A DNA stretch of 64,000 nt, from contig NC_010175.1 of assembly GCF_000018865.1 (NCBI RefSeq), forward strand, positions 3,968,001-4,032,000. The letters are read 5' to 3'. The notes below the pieces were generated by a model that was not told where the DNA came from, made no database searches, and was given only the letters and a program-made list of their open reading frames with translations. Positions 19,819 through 28,708 of the stretch are shown here, piece after piece. Origin of the DNA: Chloroflexus aurantiacus J-10-fl. Its GTDB lineage: Bacteria; Chloroflexota; Chloroflexia; Chloroflexales; Chloroflexaceae. The position numbers and the translations under genes are program-made. Every line of letters begins with the position of its first letter. The stretch's first letter is position 1.

Positions 19819-21483
19819 TTATCGTGCAGCATTAACGCTGCACGGTTTTTGTTGTAGCTTTGTGTACAGGCTGAGGGCGATCCGTCGTCGTTCGTGGTCA
19901 ATACTCAAGATGGTTGTTTGTACCCTCCTTCCCAGGCTGAAAGCTTGCTTCAGCGGCTGTTGATCAGGCGGAATCTGGCTGATGTGAGCGAGGCCCTGGA
20001 CACCGGGTAGCAGTTCGATGAAGATGCCGAAATCGGTGATGCCGGCTACTGTCCCCTGTACCTGCATACCTGCATTCAATTGCTGTGCGACCGCCAGCCA
20101 TGGATCGGGGTGGACGCGGCGCATGCTGAGATTGGCACGGAGGCGCTGTTCATCGATGCCGGTAATGACGGCCTGTATCTCCTGGCCTGGGTGTAACGCA
20201 TGGCGTGCATCACCGATCCAGCGCCAGTCGATCTCACCGACATGGACGAAACCCTCAATGCCACCCAGCTCAATCACTGCCCCGTAGCGGAGGACACGTA
20301 AAACGCTGCCATTGACAATCTGACCAATAGTCAGGCCGGCGAGTCGTTGTCGGCGTTGGCGGATACGTTCGTTGTACGTCTCAGAGAGCACTGTTTCTGG
20401 GACAATGCCGTTGTTGAATGACGATGCTGGTGACGCGGATTGCGACTGAAGCAACACGGCACACTGCGCCGCGTATGCCCGTACCTCGGCACTCTGGTCG
20501 TTGGTGGCAAGGTTGCTGATGATCGGGAGCGCCTCTTTGTCCTGCCATTCGACCAGGATGTTTAGAACCTTTTTGATCAGAGGACGGTGACGAACAACTG
20601 CCCGCTCCAGGAATGCCCGTAGTTCTGGTGCCGCCGCCCGATAGCCGGTCATGTGGAAGAACCGAATGACTTCGTTGAGGAGATGACGGCCTTCCTCGTT
20701 GAGCAACGGGAGCAGGGCCGGTGCTGCCTCGATGGCCTGTAACTGGATCAGAGTACGTACTGCCAGCGTCCGCAGGCCGACAACGTAGCGCGCAATCTCA
20801 ACCAACAGCGGAATCGCAGCACGCGCCTGGAGCCGGGCCAGCGCCTGCATGGCCACACTGGCCGCCCGGCTGGGAATATGCTGTTGGCGCTCGTGCCAGG
20901 CGTCGATGCAATCTTCGAGCAGGCGAAGGAGGCCGGGAACAGCATTAACTGACCGGAGTATGCCGGCAGCTTCGGCGGCAGCAATACGGATGATCAGATG
21001 CTGTCTGTTGAGAAATTCCGGCAAGGTGACCGTTAGCGTGTGATCGCCAAGTCGCGCCAGCGCTGTGATGGCCGCGGCGACAATCGGTGGTTCGGGATCG
21101 TCGAGACAGGCAGCGATTTGGGCATGGGCCAGCGCTACCTGCCGTCGGCCTAGCGTCCTGATCGCTGCGGCAGCCACAAATGGTTTGGGATCATCGATAG
21201 CTGACAGCAGCGCGTCAATCACGGTTGGTGAAAGTGGCTTGCTACTGTAGCCAATTGCTTCGGCTGCCACTTCGCGTACCATTGCTCGCCGATGATGAAG
21301 AGCTGGTAAGGCCAGCTCTGGATCAACATCGAGCGTGACCAGACGACTGGCTGCACGGGCACGGGCCAGTTGATCGGGCGAATGGATCGCCCGTGCCAGT
21401 TCTTCGAGCTGATCGGTGAGTAGCTCGCTGAGCCGGTCACGGTCGCGGTAAGGATCGCCTTCGTAGTCATCCAGGTCTGTCAT
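19819..21483 (-). CDS. HEAT-repeat protein with two C-terminal S1 RNA-binding domains
   Basis: 554 residues. Residues about 40-340 are tandem HEAT/armadillo-like helical repeats (for example ALPALHHRRAMVREVAAEAIG and AAIRTLGRRQVALAHAQIAACL). Two S1 domains follow: about 383-460 (GQIVNGSVLRVLRYGAVIEL ... GFVHVGEID) and about 467-538 (GMQVQGTVAGITDFGIFIEL ... GLAHISQI). S1 domains bind RNA and HEAT repeats bind proteins, so a role in RNA metabolism or translation is likely, but I recognise no named family. The gene ends 3 bp inside the tRNA-Leu terminator region on the other strand. Its start lies 6 bp from the end of the acyl-CoA synthetase gene, so the two probably share a transcript. Confidence 0.9.
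   Translation of the reverse strand: MTDLDDYEGDPYRDRDRLSELLTDQLEELARAIHSPDQLARARAASRLVTLDVDPELALPALHHRRAMVREVAAEAIGYSSKPLSPTVIDALLSAIDDPKPFVAAAAIRTLGRRQVALAHAQIAACLDDPEPPIVAAAITALARLGDHTLTVTLPEFLNRQHLIIRIAAAEAAGILRSVNAVPGLLRLLEDCIDAWHERQQHIPSRAASVAMQALARLQARAAIPLLVEIARYVVGLRTLAVRTLIQLQAIEAAPALLPLLNEEGRHLLNEVIRFFHMTGYRAAAPELRAFLERAVVRHRPLIKKVLNILVEWQDKEALPIISNLATNDQSAEVRAYAAQCAVLLQSQSASPASSFNNGIVPETVLSETYNERIRQRRQRLAGLTIGQIVNGSVLRVLRYGAVIELGGIEGFVHVGEIDWRWIGDARHALHPGQEIQAVITGIDEQRLRANLSMRRVHPDPWLAVAQQLNAGMQVQGTVAGITDFGIFIELLPGVQGLAHISQIPPDQQPLKQAFSLGRRVQTTILSIDHERRRIALSLYTKLQQKPCSVNAAR
19823..19850 (+). terminator. Intrinsic terminator of tRNA-Leu(TAG)
   Basis: CGTGCAGC (19823-19830) and GCTGCACG (19837-19844) form a perfect 8-bp stem, followed by GTTTTT. 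It lies 8 bp after the tRNA CCA. The hairpin is also the last few codons of the opposite-strand HEAT-S1 gene. Confidence 0.88.
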
Positions 21484-21489
21484 ATACAG

Positions 21490-22986
21490 TTACCTGTGGT
21501 TAGATACCGCGTCCGCCAGCAGATGTCGTTGCACTTTACCGAGCGCGTTCCGCGGTAACGACGTGACGAAGTGAATGCGTCGTGGCCGTTTGTACGCAGC
21601 CAGATGCATTCGACAGAACTCAATAAGGTCAGCCGCTGTAACTGCCTGGCCGTTGGTCACAACCGCTGCTACCGGTACTTCACCCAGGTCAGGATCGGCT
21701 TCGCCGTACACTGCGCATTCAGCTACTGCCGGGTGTTGGGCAAGCACCTCCTCAACCTCGCGTGGATAGATGTTGTAGCCACCACTAATGATCAGGTCGC
21801 GACTGCGTCCGGTGATGTGGAAATAGCCATCGTCATCGACAAAGCCGAGATCGCCGGTATAAAACCAGCCATCAGCCGTGAAAGCGGCTGCGGTGGCTGC
21901 CGGATTTCGCCAGTAGCCGCGAAAGAGGTGTGGCCCACGCACCTGAATCTCACCGATCTGACCGGTTGGGAGTGGTTGACCTGTTGTCCGGTCAACAATG
22001 CGCGCTTCCTGCCCAGGGAAGGGCATGCCAACACTGCCGGGCCGCCGCTCGCCAGCGTAAGGGTTGGTCAGGTTCATTCCGGTTTCGGTCATGCCGTAAC
22101 GTTCGAGTATCGGTTGACCGAAAAGACTGGCAAAATCGGCAAATGTCTGCGGGCTGAGTGGAGCTGATCCAGAAACAAAGAGGCGCAGGCGATGTTCCGG
22201 CACTCCCTGGTGGCGGGCAGCTTCGATCAACCGGATATACATCGTGGGTACGCCAAAGAAGAGGGTGATCGCCGGATCGTGCATGCGTTGGAGCGCAACA
22301 TCAGCATCGAAACGGCTATGCAGTTCCAGACTGGCGCCGTTCCGAATGGTACCGTGAACGCCAACACCCAGGCCGTGGACATGAAAGAGCGGGAGCATCA
22401 AGAGCAAGCGGTCATGTTCAGTCCAGCGCCAGGCTGTGCTAATTGCAGCGCAGTTTGCGGCAAGGCTGGCGTGTGTATGGACTGCACCTTTGGCTCGACC
22501 GGTTGTGCCTGATGTATAGGCGATGAGTGCCATTTCATCAGCGGCGGGTGGTGTGAACAGCCCAGGGTCGGCAGGTGGCGCACCGCATAGCTCTGCCAAT
22601 GGTTTGAGCAGATGTGGTCGCGATTCTGGCATTGCTGCCGTGATGAAGGCTTCATTCTCGGTCGTGGCCACAACAATTGCCGGCTCTGAGTCGGACAGCA
22701 GATGACTCAATTCGGTGTGGCGATACTGTGGATTTATCAGGACGACTGCTGCACCGGCCAGTTGGGCACCGAAATAGGCAGCGATGAACGCCGGCGTGTT
22801 GGGTAGCGCGAGGGCAATCCGATCACCTCGATTAATACCCAGACTGTGAAAGCGACCTGCCCAGCCGGCCACTGCCCGGGCCAGATCGGCATAGGTGATC
22901 AGATGTTGGTCAAAAACGATACATGGCCGATGTGGTGTTGTCTCGGCGTGTTGAAGCAGGGTAGCGACAATCGGTGATAACGACAT
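21490..22986 (-). CDS. Acyl-CoA synthetase (AMP-forming), malonyl-/medium-chain type
   Basis: 498 residues of the ANL adenylating family, which activates a carboxylate with ATP and CoA. It shows the phosphate loop YTSGTTGRAKGAVHTH, ERYGMTET, the hinge region YTGDLGFVDDDGYFHITGRSRD, ISGGYNIYPREVEEVL, and the catalytic C-terminal Lys in LPRNALGKVQ. The overall pattern is close to malonyl-CoA synthetases and short- or medium-chain acyl-CoA ligases. The substrate cannot be settled from sequence alone. The longer in-frame start at 23124 adds 46 residues that fit nothing; ATG 22986 has GGAG 6 bases upstream and begins the conserved region, so I chose it. HEAT-S1 follows 6 bp downstream. Confidence 0.9.
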   Translation of the reverse strand: MSLSPIVATLLQHAETTPHRPCIVFDQHLITYADLARAVAGWAGRFHSLGINRGDRIALALPNTPAFIAAYFGAQLAGAAVVLINPQYRHTELSHLLSDSEPAIVVATTENEAFITAAMPESRPHLLKPLAELCGAPPADPGLFTPPAADEMALIAYTSGTTGRAKGAVHTHASLAANCAAISTAWRWTEHDRLLLMLPLFHVHGLGVGVHGTIRNGASLELHSRFDADVALQRMHDPAITLFFGVPTMYIRLIEAARHQGVPEHRLRLFVSGSAPLSPQTFADFASLFGQPILERYGMTETGMNLTNPYAGERRPGSVGMPFPGQEARIVDRTTGQPLPTGQIGEIQVRGPHLFRGYWRNPAATAAAFTADGWFYTGDLGFVDDDGYFHITGRSRDLIISGGYNIYPREVEEVLAQHPAVAECAVYGEADPDLGEVPVAAVVTNGQAVTAADLIEFCRMHLAAYKRPRRIHFVTSLPRNALGKVQRHLLADAVSNHR

Positions 22987-23208
22987 GAGTAACTCCACAG
23001 TATCAGGCGAACACGAACTAAGGTCTGTTTGATGGGTTTGCCTATCCCCATTCCATTGTTGCGGGTCAGCTTTAAGAGTACGTTTGCTGTTGTTGTATTG
23101 CATTATAGCGAGGGCAGTCATCATCGTGAGTTACAAGATCACGACGAACGGCGAAGCTCTCGCGAGCCTCGCCGTTCTGTGGGGGTTAAAGAGGGCGCAA
23201 CAGTCCCG

Positions 23209-25839
23209 TTACTTGTCGCGCTTTGCTTCACCGAGTGCGGCCTGGGCAGCCGCCAGTCGAGCAATCGGCACCCGATACGGTGAACAACTGACGTAGTTCA
23301 GGCCAACCCGATGGAAGAACTCGACACTGGCCGGATCACCGCCGTGCTCACCACAGACACCGACCTTCAGATCAGGTCGGGTTGACCGGCCCCGTTCGGT
23401 ACCGATCTGCACCAGTTGCCCGACCCCACGCTGATCAATGGTCTGGAACGGATCATCGGGGATCAGCTTCTTTTCGACATAGATCGGCAAAAAGCGCCCT
23501 GAGTCGTCTCGTGAAAGACCGAGCGTAGTTTGGGTCAGGTCGTTGGTGCCAAAGCTGAAGAATTCTGCCACCTGAGCGATTTCATCAGCCACCAGCGCAG
23601 CCCGCGGCAGCTCGATCATCGTGCCAACCAGGTAGGGAACTTCAATCCCGGCTTCGGCAAAGACTTCGGCGGCAACCCGACGCACGATCTCCTCTTGCAG
23701 CTTCAACTCGCTCACATGGCCGACCAGTGGGATCATAACTTCGGGATGGACATCGATCCCTTCCGCCTTGACTTTGACAGCCGCCTTGAAGATCGCCCGT
23801 GCCTGCATTTCGGTGATTTCGGGGTAGAGGATGCCCAACCGACAACCACGGAAACCCAGCATCGGGTTTGCCTCGCGCAGGCTTTCAACCCGGGCCTTGA
23901 CCTTGCGCGGATCGACGCCTAGCTTGTTGGCCAGCGCCTCGATCTCTTCGTCATCATGGGGTAGGAATTCGTGCAGCGGTGGGTCGAGGGTGCGAATCGT
24001 CACCGGTAGACCGGCCATTTCGCGGAACAGACCCTCGAAGTCGCCCTGCTGAAGCGGTTCGATCTTGGCCAACGCAGCCCGACGCTCTTCTACCGTGTCG
24101 GCCAGGATCATCTCGCGCATGGCATCGATCCGGTCACCTTCAAAGAACATGTGCTCAGTCCGGCAGAGACCGATCCCTTCGGCACCGAACTGACGGGCAA
24201 CACGGGCGTCGCGCGGAATATCGGCATTGGCCCGCACACCGAGCTTGCGGAATTCATCGGCCCACGACATCAAGGTGGCAAAATCGCCCGAAAGTTCGGG
24301 TTCCACCGTCGGCATCTTGCCGGCGAAGACCTCACCACTACCGCCGTCGAGGGTAATCCAATCGCCTTTGCGGATCGTTGTCCCATTCACGGTCATTAAC
24401 TGGTCGGCGTAGCTAATGCGCAAATCACCGGCACCCGCAACGCACGGTTTGCCCATGCCACGGGCAACCACGGCAGCGTGCGACGTCATGCCGCCGCGGG
24501 CGGTCAGGATAGCCTGCGCGGCCACCATGCCGTGAAAATCTTCGGGTGCAGTCTCGACGCGCACCAGGATCACCTTTTCGCCGGTTTTGGCCAGCTCCTC
24601 GGCTTCGTCGGGATCGAAAACCACTTTACCGGACGCAGCACCGGGTGAGGCCGGTAGGCCAACAGTCAGAGGATGGGCGTCCTTGCGAGCCGCAGGATCG
24701 ATCATGGGGTGGAGCAATTGATCGAGTGCATGCGGATCAACCCGCTGAACAGCAGTTGCCCGGTCGATCAAGCCCTCGTTGACCATATCAACGGCGATCT
24801 TCACCGCAGCCGCGCCGGTGCGTTTGCCGGTACGGGTTTGCAACATCCATAGCTTGCCACGCTCGATAGTAAATTCGACATCCTGCATGTCTTTGTAATG
24901 CCGTTCGAGCTGCTTGGCAATCTGATGGAATTGCTCGTAGACTTCAGGCATCTCTTGGGCCAGTTTGCTGATCGGCTGTGGTGTGCGAATACCGGCGACG
25001 ACATCTTCACCCTGGGCATTTACCAGATATTCACCGAAAATTTCCGGCTCGCCGGTGCTGGGATTGCGGGTGAAGGCAACGCCGGTTGCCGAGTCATTCC
25101 CCATATTGCCGAAGACCATGGCCTGGACATTGACTGCCGTGCCGAGATTATCGGGAATCTTGTTAACGCGGCGGTAATCGACAGCGCGCCGTCCATTCCA
25201 TGAGCGGAACACGGCGGCAATCGCTGCGCGCAACTGCTCGAAGGGGTCTTCGGGAAAATCGACACCAACATCTTCCTTGATGATCGCTTTGAACTTCTCG
25301 GCCAGCGCCAACAACTCTTCGGTGGTTAGATCGGTGTCCTGGCGTTGACCGTGACCTTTCGCTTCGTCCATCTCGTGCTCGAAGCGATCACCGTCAACAC
25401 CCAACACAATCTTGCCGAAGAGCTGGACAAAGCGGCGGTAGGCATCGGCGGCGAACCGGGGATTATTGGTGAGGCGCGCCAGCCCTTCGCGAGTCTGCTG
25501 GTTTAGACCGAGGTTGAGTACCGTATCCATCATACCCGGCATCGAGAACTTGGCGCCTGACCGCACCGAGACCAGGAGAGGGTTGGACGGATCGCCAAAC
25601 CGTTTGCCGGTTTGCGCCTCGATATCTTTCAAGCCTTCCAGTACCTGTTCCCACATGCCTTCGGGGAACTGCTGGCCGTTTTCGTAATAGGCATTGCACG
25701 CTTCGGTTGTGATTGTAAAACCGGGTGGAACTGGCACCCCGGTTCGTGTCATCTCGGCGACACCTGCCCCCTTCCCGCCAAGGAGATCGCGCATCGACGC
25801 ATTTCCTTCCCGGAAGAGGTAGACCCACTTCTTTGTCAT
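23209..25839 (-). CDS. ppdK: Pyruvate, phosphate dikinase
   Basis: 876 residues. It interconverts pyruvate + ATP + Pi and phosphoenolpyruvate + AMP + PPi, supplying PEP for gluconeogenesis and carbon fixation. The N-terminal ATP-grasp domain starts KKWVYLFREGNASMRDLLGGKGAG. The swivelling domain has the catalytic His in GGMTSHAAVVARGMG, with the adjacent Thr that the regulatory protein phosphorylates. The C-terminal PEP/pyruvate barrel has LCRTEHMFF, GFRGCRLGI and VGVCGEHGGDP. AGGAGG stands 8 bases before ATG 25839; the ORF upstream of that is unrelated in character. The regulator for this enzyme is encoded about 2 kb away (27751-28590). Confidence 0.98.
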   Translation of the reverse strand: MTKKWVYLFREGNASMRDLLGGKGAGVAEMTRTGVPVPPGFTITTEACNAYYENGQQFPEGMWEQVLEGLKDIEAQTGKRFGDPSNPLLVSVRSGAKFSMPGMMDTVLNLGLNQQTREGLARLTNNPRFAADAYRRFVQLFGKIVLGVDGDRFEHEMDEAKGHGQRQDTDLTTEELLALAEKFKAIIKEDVGVDFPEDPFEQLRAAIAAVFRSWNGRRAVDYRRVNKIPDNLGTAVNVQAMVFGNMGNDSATGVAFTRNPSTGEPEIFGEYLVNAQGEDVVAGIRTPQPISKLAQEMPEVYEQFHQIAKQLERHYKDMQDVEFTIERGKLWMLQTRTGKRTGAAAVKIAVDMVNEGLIDRATAVQRVDPHALDQLLHPMIDPAARKDAHPLTVGLPASPGAASGKVVFDPDEAEELAKTGEKVILVRVETAPEDFHGMVAAQAILTARGGMTSHAAVVARGMGKPCVAGAGDLRISYADQLMTVNGTTIRKGDWITLDGGSGEVFAGKMPTVEPELSGDFATLMSWADEFRKLGVRANADIPRDARVARQFGAEGIGLCRTEHMFFEGDRIDAMREMILADTVEERRAALAKIEPLQQGDFEGLFREMAGLPVTIRTLDPPLHEFLPHDDEEIEALANKLGVDPRKVKARVESLREANPMLGFRGCRLGILYPEITEMQARAIFKAAVKVKAEGIDVHPEVMIPLVGHVSELKLQEEIVRRVAAEVFAEAGIEVPYLVGTMIELPRAALVADEIAQVAEFFSFGTNDLTQTTLGLSRDDSGRFLPIYVEKKLIPDDPFQTIDQRGVGQLVQIGTERGRSTRPDLKVGVCGEHGGDPASVEFFHRVGLNYVSCSPYRVPIARLAAAQAALGEAKRDK

Positions 25840-26606
25840 AACCTGTTTCCTCCTTGAACAAGGCAGCTTTGTGAAGTCCTGGTGAGCTTGCAGTGATAGT
25901 GATGCCGGGCTACGCGACTTGCGTAACACACAAAAACCCTTCCTTCCGCCACCTATACCTGGGTTTCATGTTGTTTAGCCGGCTTCGCCTCGCCTTCATG
26001 GTAGGGAAATAGTACGAGAATACAATGGTAGATAACGCAACTGTACCGTACAGTATCACAACTGTGGTACGCTCTGAAATATGCAATGTGGATATGATCC
26101 ACAAACCGTTCTCGTTCCGAATACATCCAAACGTCTGATCGCATCCCAACTGGCTCAACCAGCCTCACGCAAGGTTTTTACCCCTCGTGATGCGTTGCCA
26201 GGCGTCGAAAGATAGATGTATTGACCATCTACCTGTGCGTCGCAGCGCAACAGTGTGTTGTATGGACTCTTTTACCGGTGGCGAGAATGTGTTTGCTATC
26301 ATACAATGAACCAATCGTATGGTCAAGGGAAGTGGCAATCCGGTGCGTGTTCAGGCATGGCTTCTGGACGCTGTATGACTGGTGCGCAAGCGAGATCGGG
26401 TGAGAGCGTGGTTTTGCTGTTTCTTGATGTTTGTGATGAGTTCAACTCATTGCAACCACCTCATCCGCGCTATTGCCCCGGCGGTGGCAGGGTCTGCCGT
26501 CTATTGCCTTGTGCAACGACGTGCAAGCGACTACGCATACCCTCAGACAAGCAGGGGATGATCCGGTGCAACGTGCTGTTTCTGTTAGAGAAGGGAGATG
26601 GATTCC
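25840..26606. other. Long intergenic region between divergent genes
   Basis: This 767-bp space separates ppdK (leftward) and the hydroxyproline dehydratase gene (rightward), so it should hold both promoters. Short open frames here (60-143 codons) have no family signature, and I do not call them. I see no strong -35/-10 pair. The only clear structure is the palindrome at 26043-26070. Confidence 0.6.
26043..26070. promoter_or_regulatory. Imperfect palindrome, possible operator
   Basis: GTACCGTACAGT, a 6-nt spacer, then ACTGTGGTAC. The arms pair as GTACC-ACAGT with a 2-nt bulge on the left. It lies midway between divergent genes, where a regulator could bind. There is no direct evidence of binding. 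Confidence 0.35.
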
Positions 26607-27665
26607 ATGAAGTTAGATTGGGATCGGTTGCGGTTTCCGCCAGATACGTTACGGTTGACGACCATCGAGACTCATGCTGCCGGTGAGCCGTTACGGATTG
26701 TCACCGGCGGTCTACCAGACATTATCGGGACAACGATCCTCGAACGCCGTCGTTTTATGCGCGATCACCTCGATCATGTCCGGCGAGCATTGATGTGGGA
26801 GCCGCGAGGTCATTTCAATATGTACGGTTGTGTGATCACGCCGCCGGTGAGTGCCGAAGCCGACGCTGGCGTGCTCTTTATGCACAACGAAGGGTACAGC
26901 ACGATGTGCGGTCACGGCGTTATTGCGCTCGTCACTGTGCTGGTCGAGAGTGGCGCGGTGGTAGGAGAAGGTGATCAGGCGATGGTCACTCTCGATACAC
27001 CTGCCGGGCTGGTGAAGGCAACCGCGCACCTTGAAAGCGGCAGAGTAATCCGGGTCTCATTTCGTAACGTCCCATCATTTGTATATGCACGCGATCTACA
27101 GGTTGATGTACCGGGTTATGGTCAGGTGGTGTGCGATGTGGCGTGGGGAGGGGCGTTTTATGCCGTTCTGCCGGCAGCCCAGCTTGGGCTTCGGGTAACC
27201 CCAGAACAGACAGCGGCGCTGGTTGTGGCAGGTGAAGCAATCAAGCGGGCGGTGAGCGATGTTCTACCGCTCCATCATCCTCACGATCCAGACCTGGGTT
27301 TTCTGTACGGTACGATCTTGACCGACCAGCCCGAAGATGCCGCTCACCATAGTCGCAATATCTGCGTATTTGCCAATGCTGAAGTAGATCGTTCACCGAC
27401 GGGTACGGGCGTTTCGGCGCGCCTGGCTATTCACTATGCCAAAGGCGAAATAGCCGCCGGCGAGGAGATTGTGATCGAGAGCATTTTGGGCCGCCATAGC
27501 ACATTTAGCGGGCGGGTGGTGGATTGTACCCAGGTCGGTTCGTACCCCGCCATTATCCCCGAAGTGAGTGGCCGGGCATTTGTGATCGGGCGAAGCGAAT
27601 TTATTGTCGATCCGCGTGATCCGTTAGGGAGTGGCTTTTTAGTCGCGCAGATCGGATCGCCGTGA
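26607..27665 (+). CDS. Proline racemase family, probable trans-3-hydroxy-L-proline dehydratase
   Basis: About 352 residues of the proline racemase fold. The first catalytic Cys is present in TMCGHG (about residue 101). The second site reads DRSPTGTG with Thr at about 265, where racemases and epimerases have Cys. A Cys/Thr pair is the known signature of trans-3-hydroxy-L-proline dehydratases, which eliminate water to give pyrroline-2-carboxylate. GGGAG sits 8-9 bases before the ATG at 26607 but directly abuts the ATG at 26598, so I chose 26607. It is monocistronic with a hairpin after it. Which hydroxyproline pathway it feeds is not shown by neighbours. Confidence 0.88.
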   Translation: MKLDWDRLRFPPDTLRLTTIETHAAGEPLRIVTGGLPDIIGTTILERRRFMRDHLDHVRRALMWEPRGHFNMYGCVITPPVSAEADAGVLFMHNEGYSTMCGHGVIALVTVLVESGAVVGEGDQAMVTLDTPAGLVKATAHLESGRVIRVSFRNVPSFVYARDLQVDVPGYGQVVCDVAWGGAFYAVLPAAQLGLRVTPEQTAALVVAGEAIKRAVSDVLPLHHPHDPDLGFLYGTILTDQPEDAAHHSRNICVFANAEVDRSPTGTGVSARLAIHYAKGEIAAGEEIVIESILGRHSTFSGRVVDCTQVGSYPAIIPEVSGRAFVIGRSEFIVDPRDPLGSGFLVAQIGSP

Positions 27666-27683
27666 TGTAGCACAGCGACGAGC

Positions 27684-27716
27684 GCACCGACCGCACTTGA
27701 TAGGTGTGGTCGGTGC
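27684..27716. terminator. Hairpin between convergent genes
   Basis: GCACCGACCGCAC (27684-27696) pairs with GTGTGGTCGGTGC (27704-27716), 12 of 13 positions, with a 7-nt loop. It lies between the stops of the dehydratase gene and the PPDK regulator, and could serve both. Confidence 0.75.
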
Positions 27717-27750
27717 AGAAGCAACACCCATCACCAATCCTGACCTGCGT

Positions 27751-28590
27751 TCAGGGAAGCTGGCTGAAGCGGCGTGAGATCAGAGTGATAATCTCGTCAG
27801 CACTTTCCTCAATCGATTTGTCGGTGACATTGATTGTTGTCCAGCCGTGCTGCCGAAACGTTCTTCTGGCCCATTCCACTTCGTCGTAAGCTGCATCGAG
27901 ACTGGTATAATTGCCGCCAATACTGACCCCCATCCGGCGCTGGCGCCAGCGGCGGCGGGCCGTGATCTGCTCGGCTTCCACGATTAAGCCAATCACCCGT
28001 CGGGGATCGACCTGGAAGAGTTCAGCCGGAAGTGGTACTTCGCGAACCAGGGGGACATTGGCAACTTTCCAGCCCAACACGGCCAGATACATACTGAGCG
28101 GGGTTTTGCCGACACGAGAGATACCGACCAGCACAATATCAGCCTGATGTAGCTCGTGAGGTTTGTTACCGTCGTCGTGCGCAACGGTGTATTCAATCGC
28201 ATCGAGTCGTTCAAAGTAGGCCGAGCGGCGGGGCTGGTACAGGCCGGGTTTTCCGAGCGGTTCTTTGCGCAACACGGTGGCCAGGCGCGACAATACACTA
28301 CCGACCAGATCGATCTCGGCGACACCACGTTCACGGGCCAGCCGCATCAGTTCACGACGGAGAGAGGGTTCCATCAGCGTATGCAGAATCGTTCCGTTCT
28401 GATGAGCTGCTCGTTCAACCACCTCGGCAATCTGACTCAGGTCGCGCACATTAGGGATAATAATTAAGGGCACTTCAGCCCCTTCAAACTGCGAAAGGGT
28501 TAGTCGGGCGACCTGCTCGCCGACGGCGCCGGCACCGCCGGAAACAATGTAGAGGGGAGGTGCGGTTTGCGAGACTGGCTGGTCACTCAT
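27751..28590 (-). CDS. Pyruvate, phosphate dikinase regulatory protein (kinase/pyrophosphorylase)
   Basis: About 279 residues of the DUF299/PPSR family. These proteins use ADP to phosphorylate, and Pi to dephosphorylate, the Thr next to the catalytic His of PPDK (or of PEP synthase). Visible motifs are YIVSGGAGAVGE at the N terminus, DLVGSVLSRL, the nucleotide loop VGISRVGKTPLSMYLA, and NYTSLDAAYDEVEWAR. A longer frame to 28860 exists, but the family begins at MSDQPVSQ (ATG 28590). ppdK, its likely target, is about 2 kb to the left on the same strand, which favours PPDK over PEP synthase as the substrate. Confidence 0.93.
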   Translation of the reverse strand: MSDQPVSQTAPPLYIVSGGAGAVGEQVARLTLSQFEGAEVPLIIIPNVRDLSQIAEVVERAAHQNGTILHTLMEPSLRRELMRLARERGVAEIDLVGSVLSRLATVLRKEPLGKPGLYQPRRSAYFERLDAIEYTVAHDDGNKPHELHQADIVLVGISRVGKTPLSMYLAVLGWKVANVPLVREVPLPAELFQVDPRRVIGLIVEAEQITARRRWRQRRMGVSIGGNYTSLDAAYDEVEWARRTFRQHGWTTINVTDKSIEESADEIITLISRRFSQLP

Positions 28591-28708
28591 TTGCAAGCGT
28601 CCTGTAATGCGTACAGCGCTGAAAATCCGGCACAATTGCTGTAGACGAAATAATGCGTATACTGATATGATACCACTAAAAGCGGACATAACGCAGCGAG
28701 CATGACTT

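Noticed and set aside
26221-26686. Short frames between ppdK and the dehydratase gene
   Set aside because: They overlap each other and the real start and lack domain signatures or ribosome sites.
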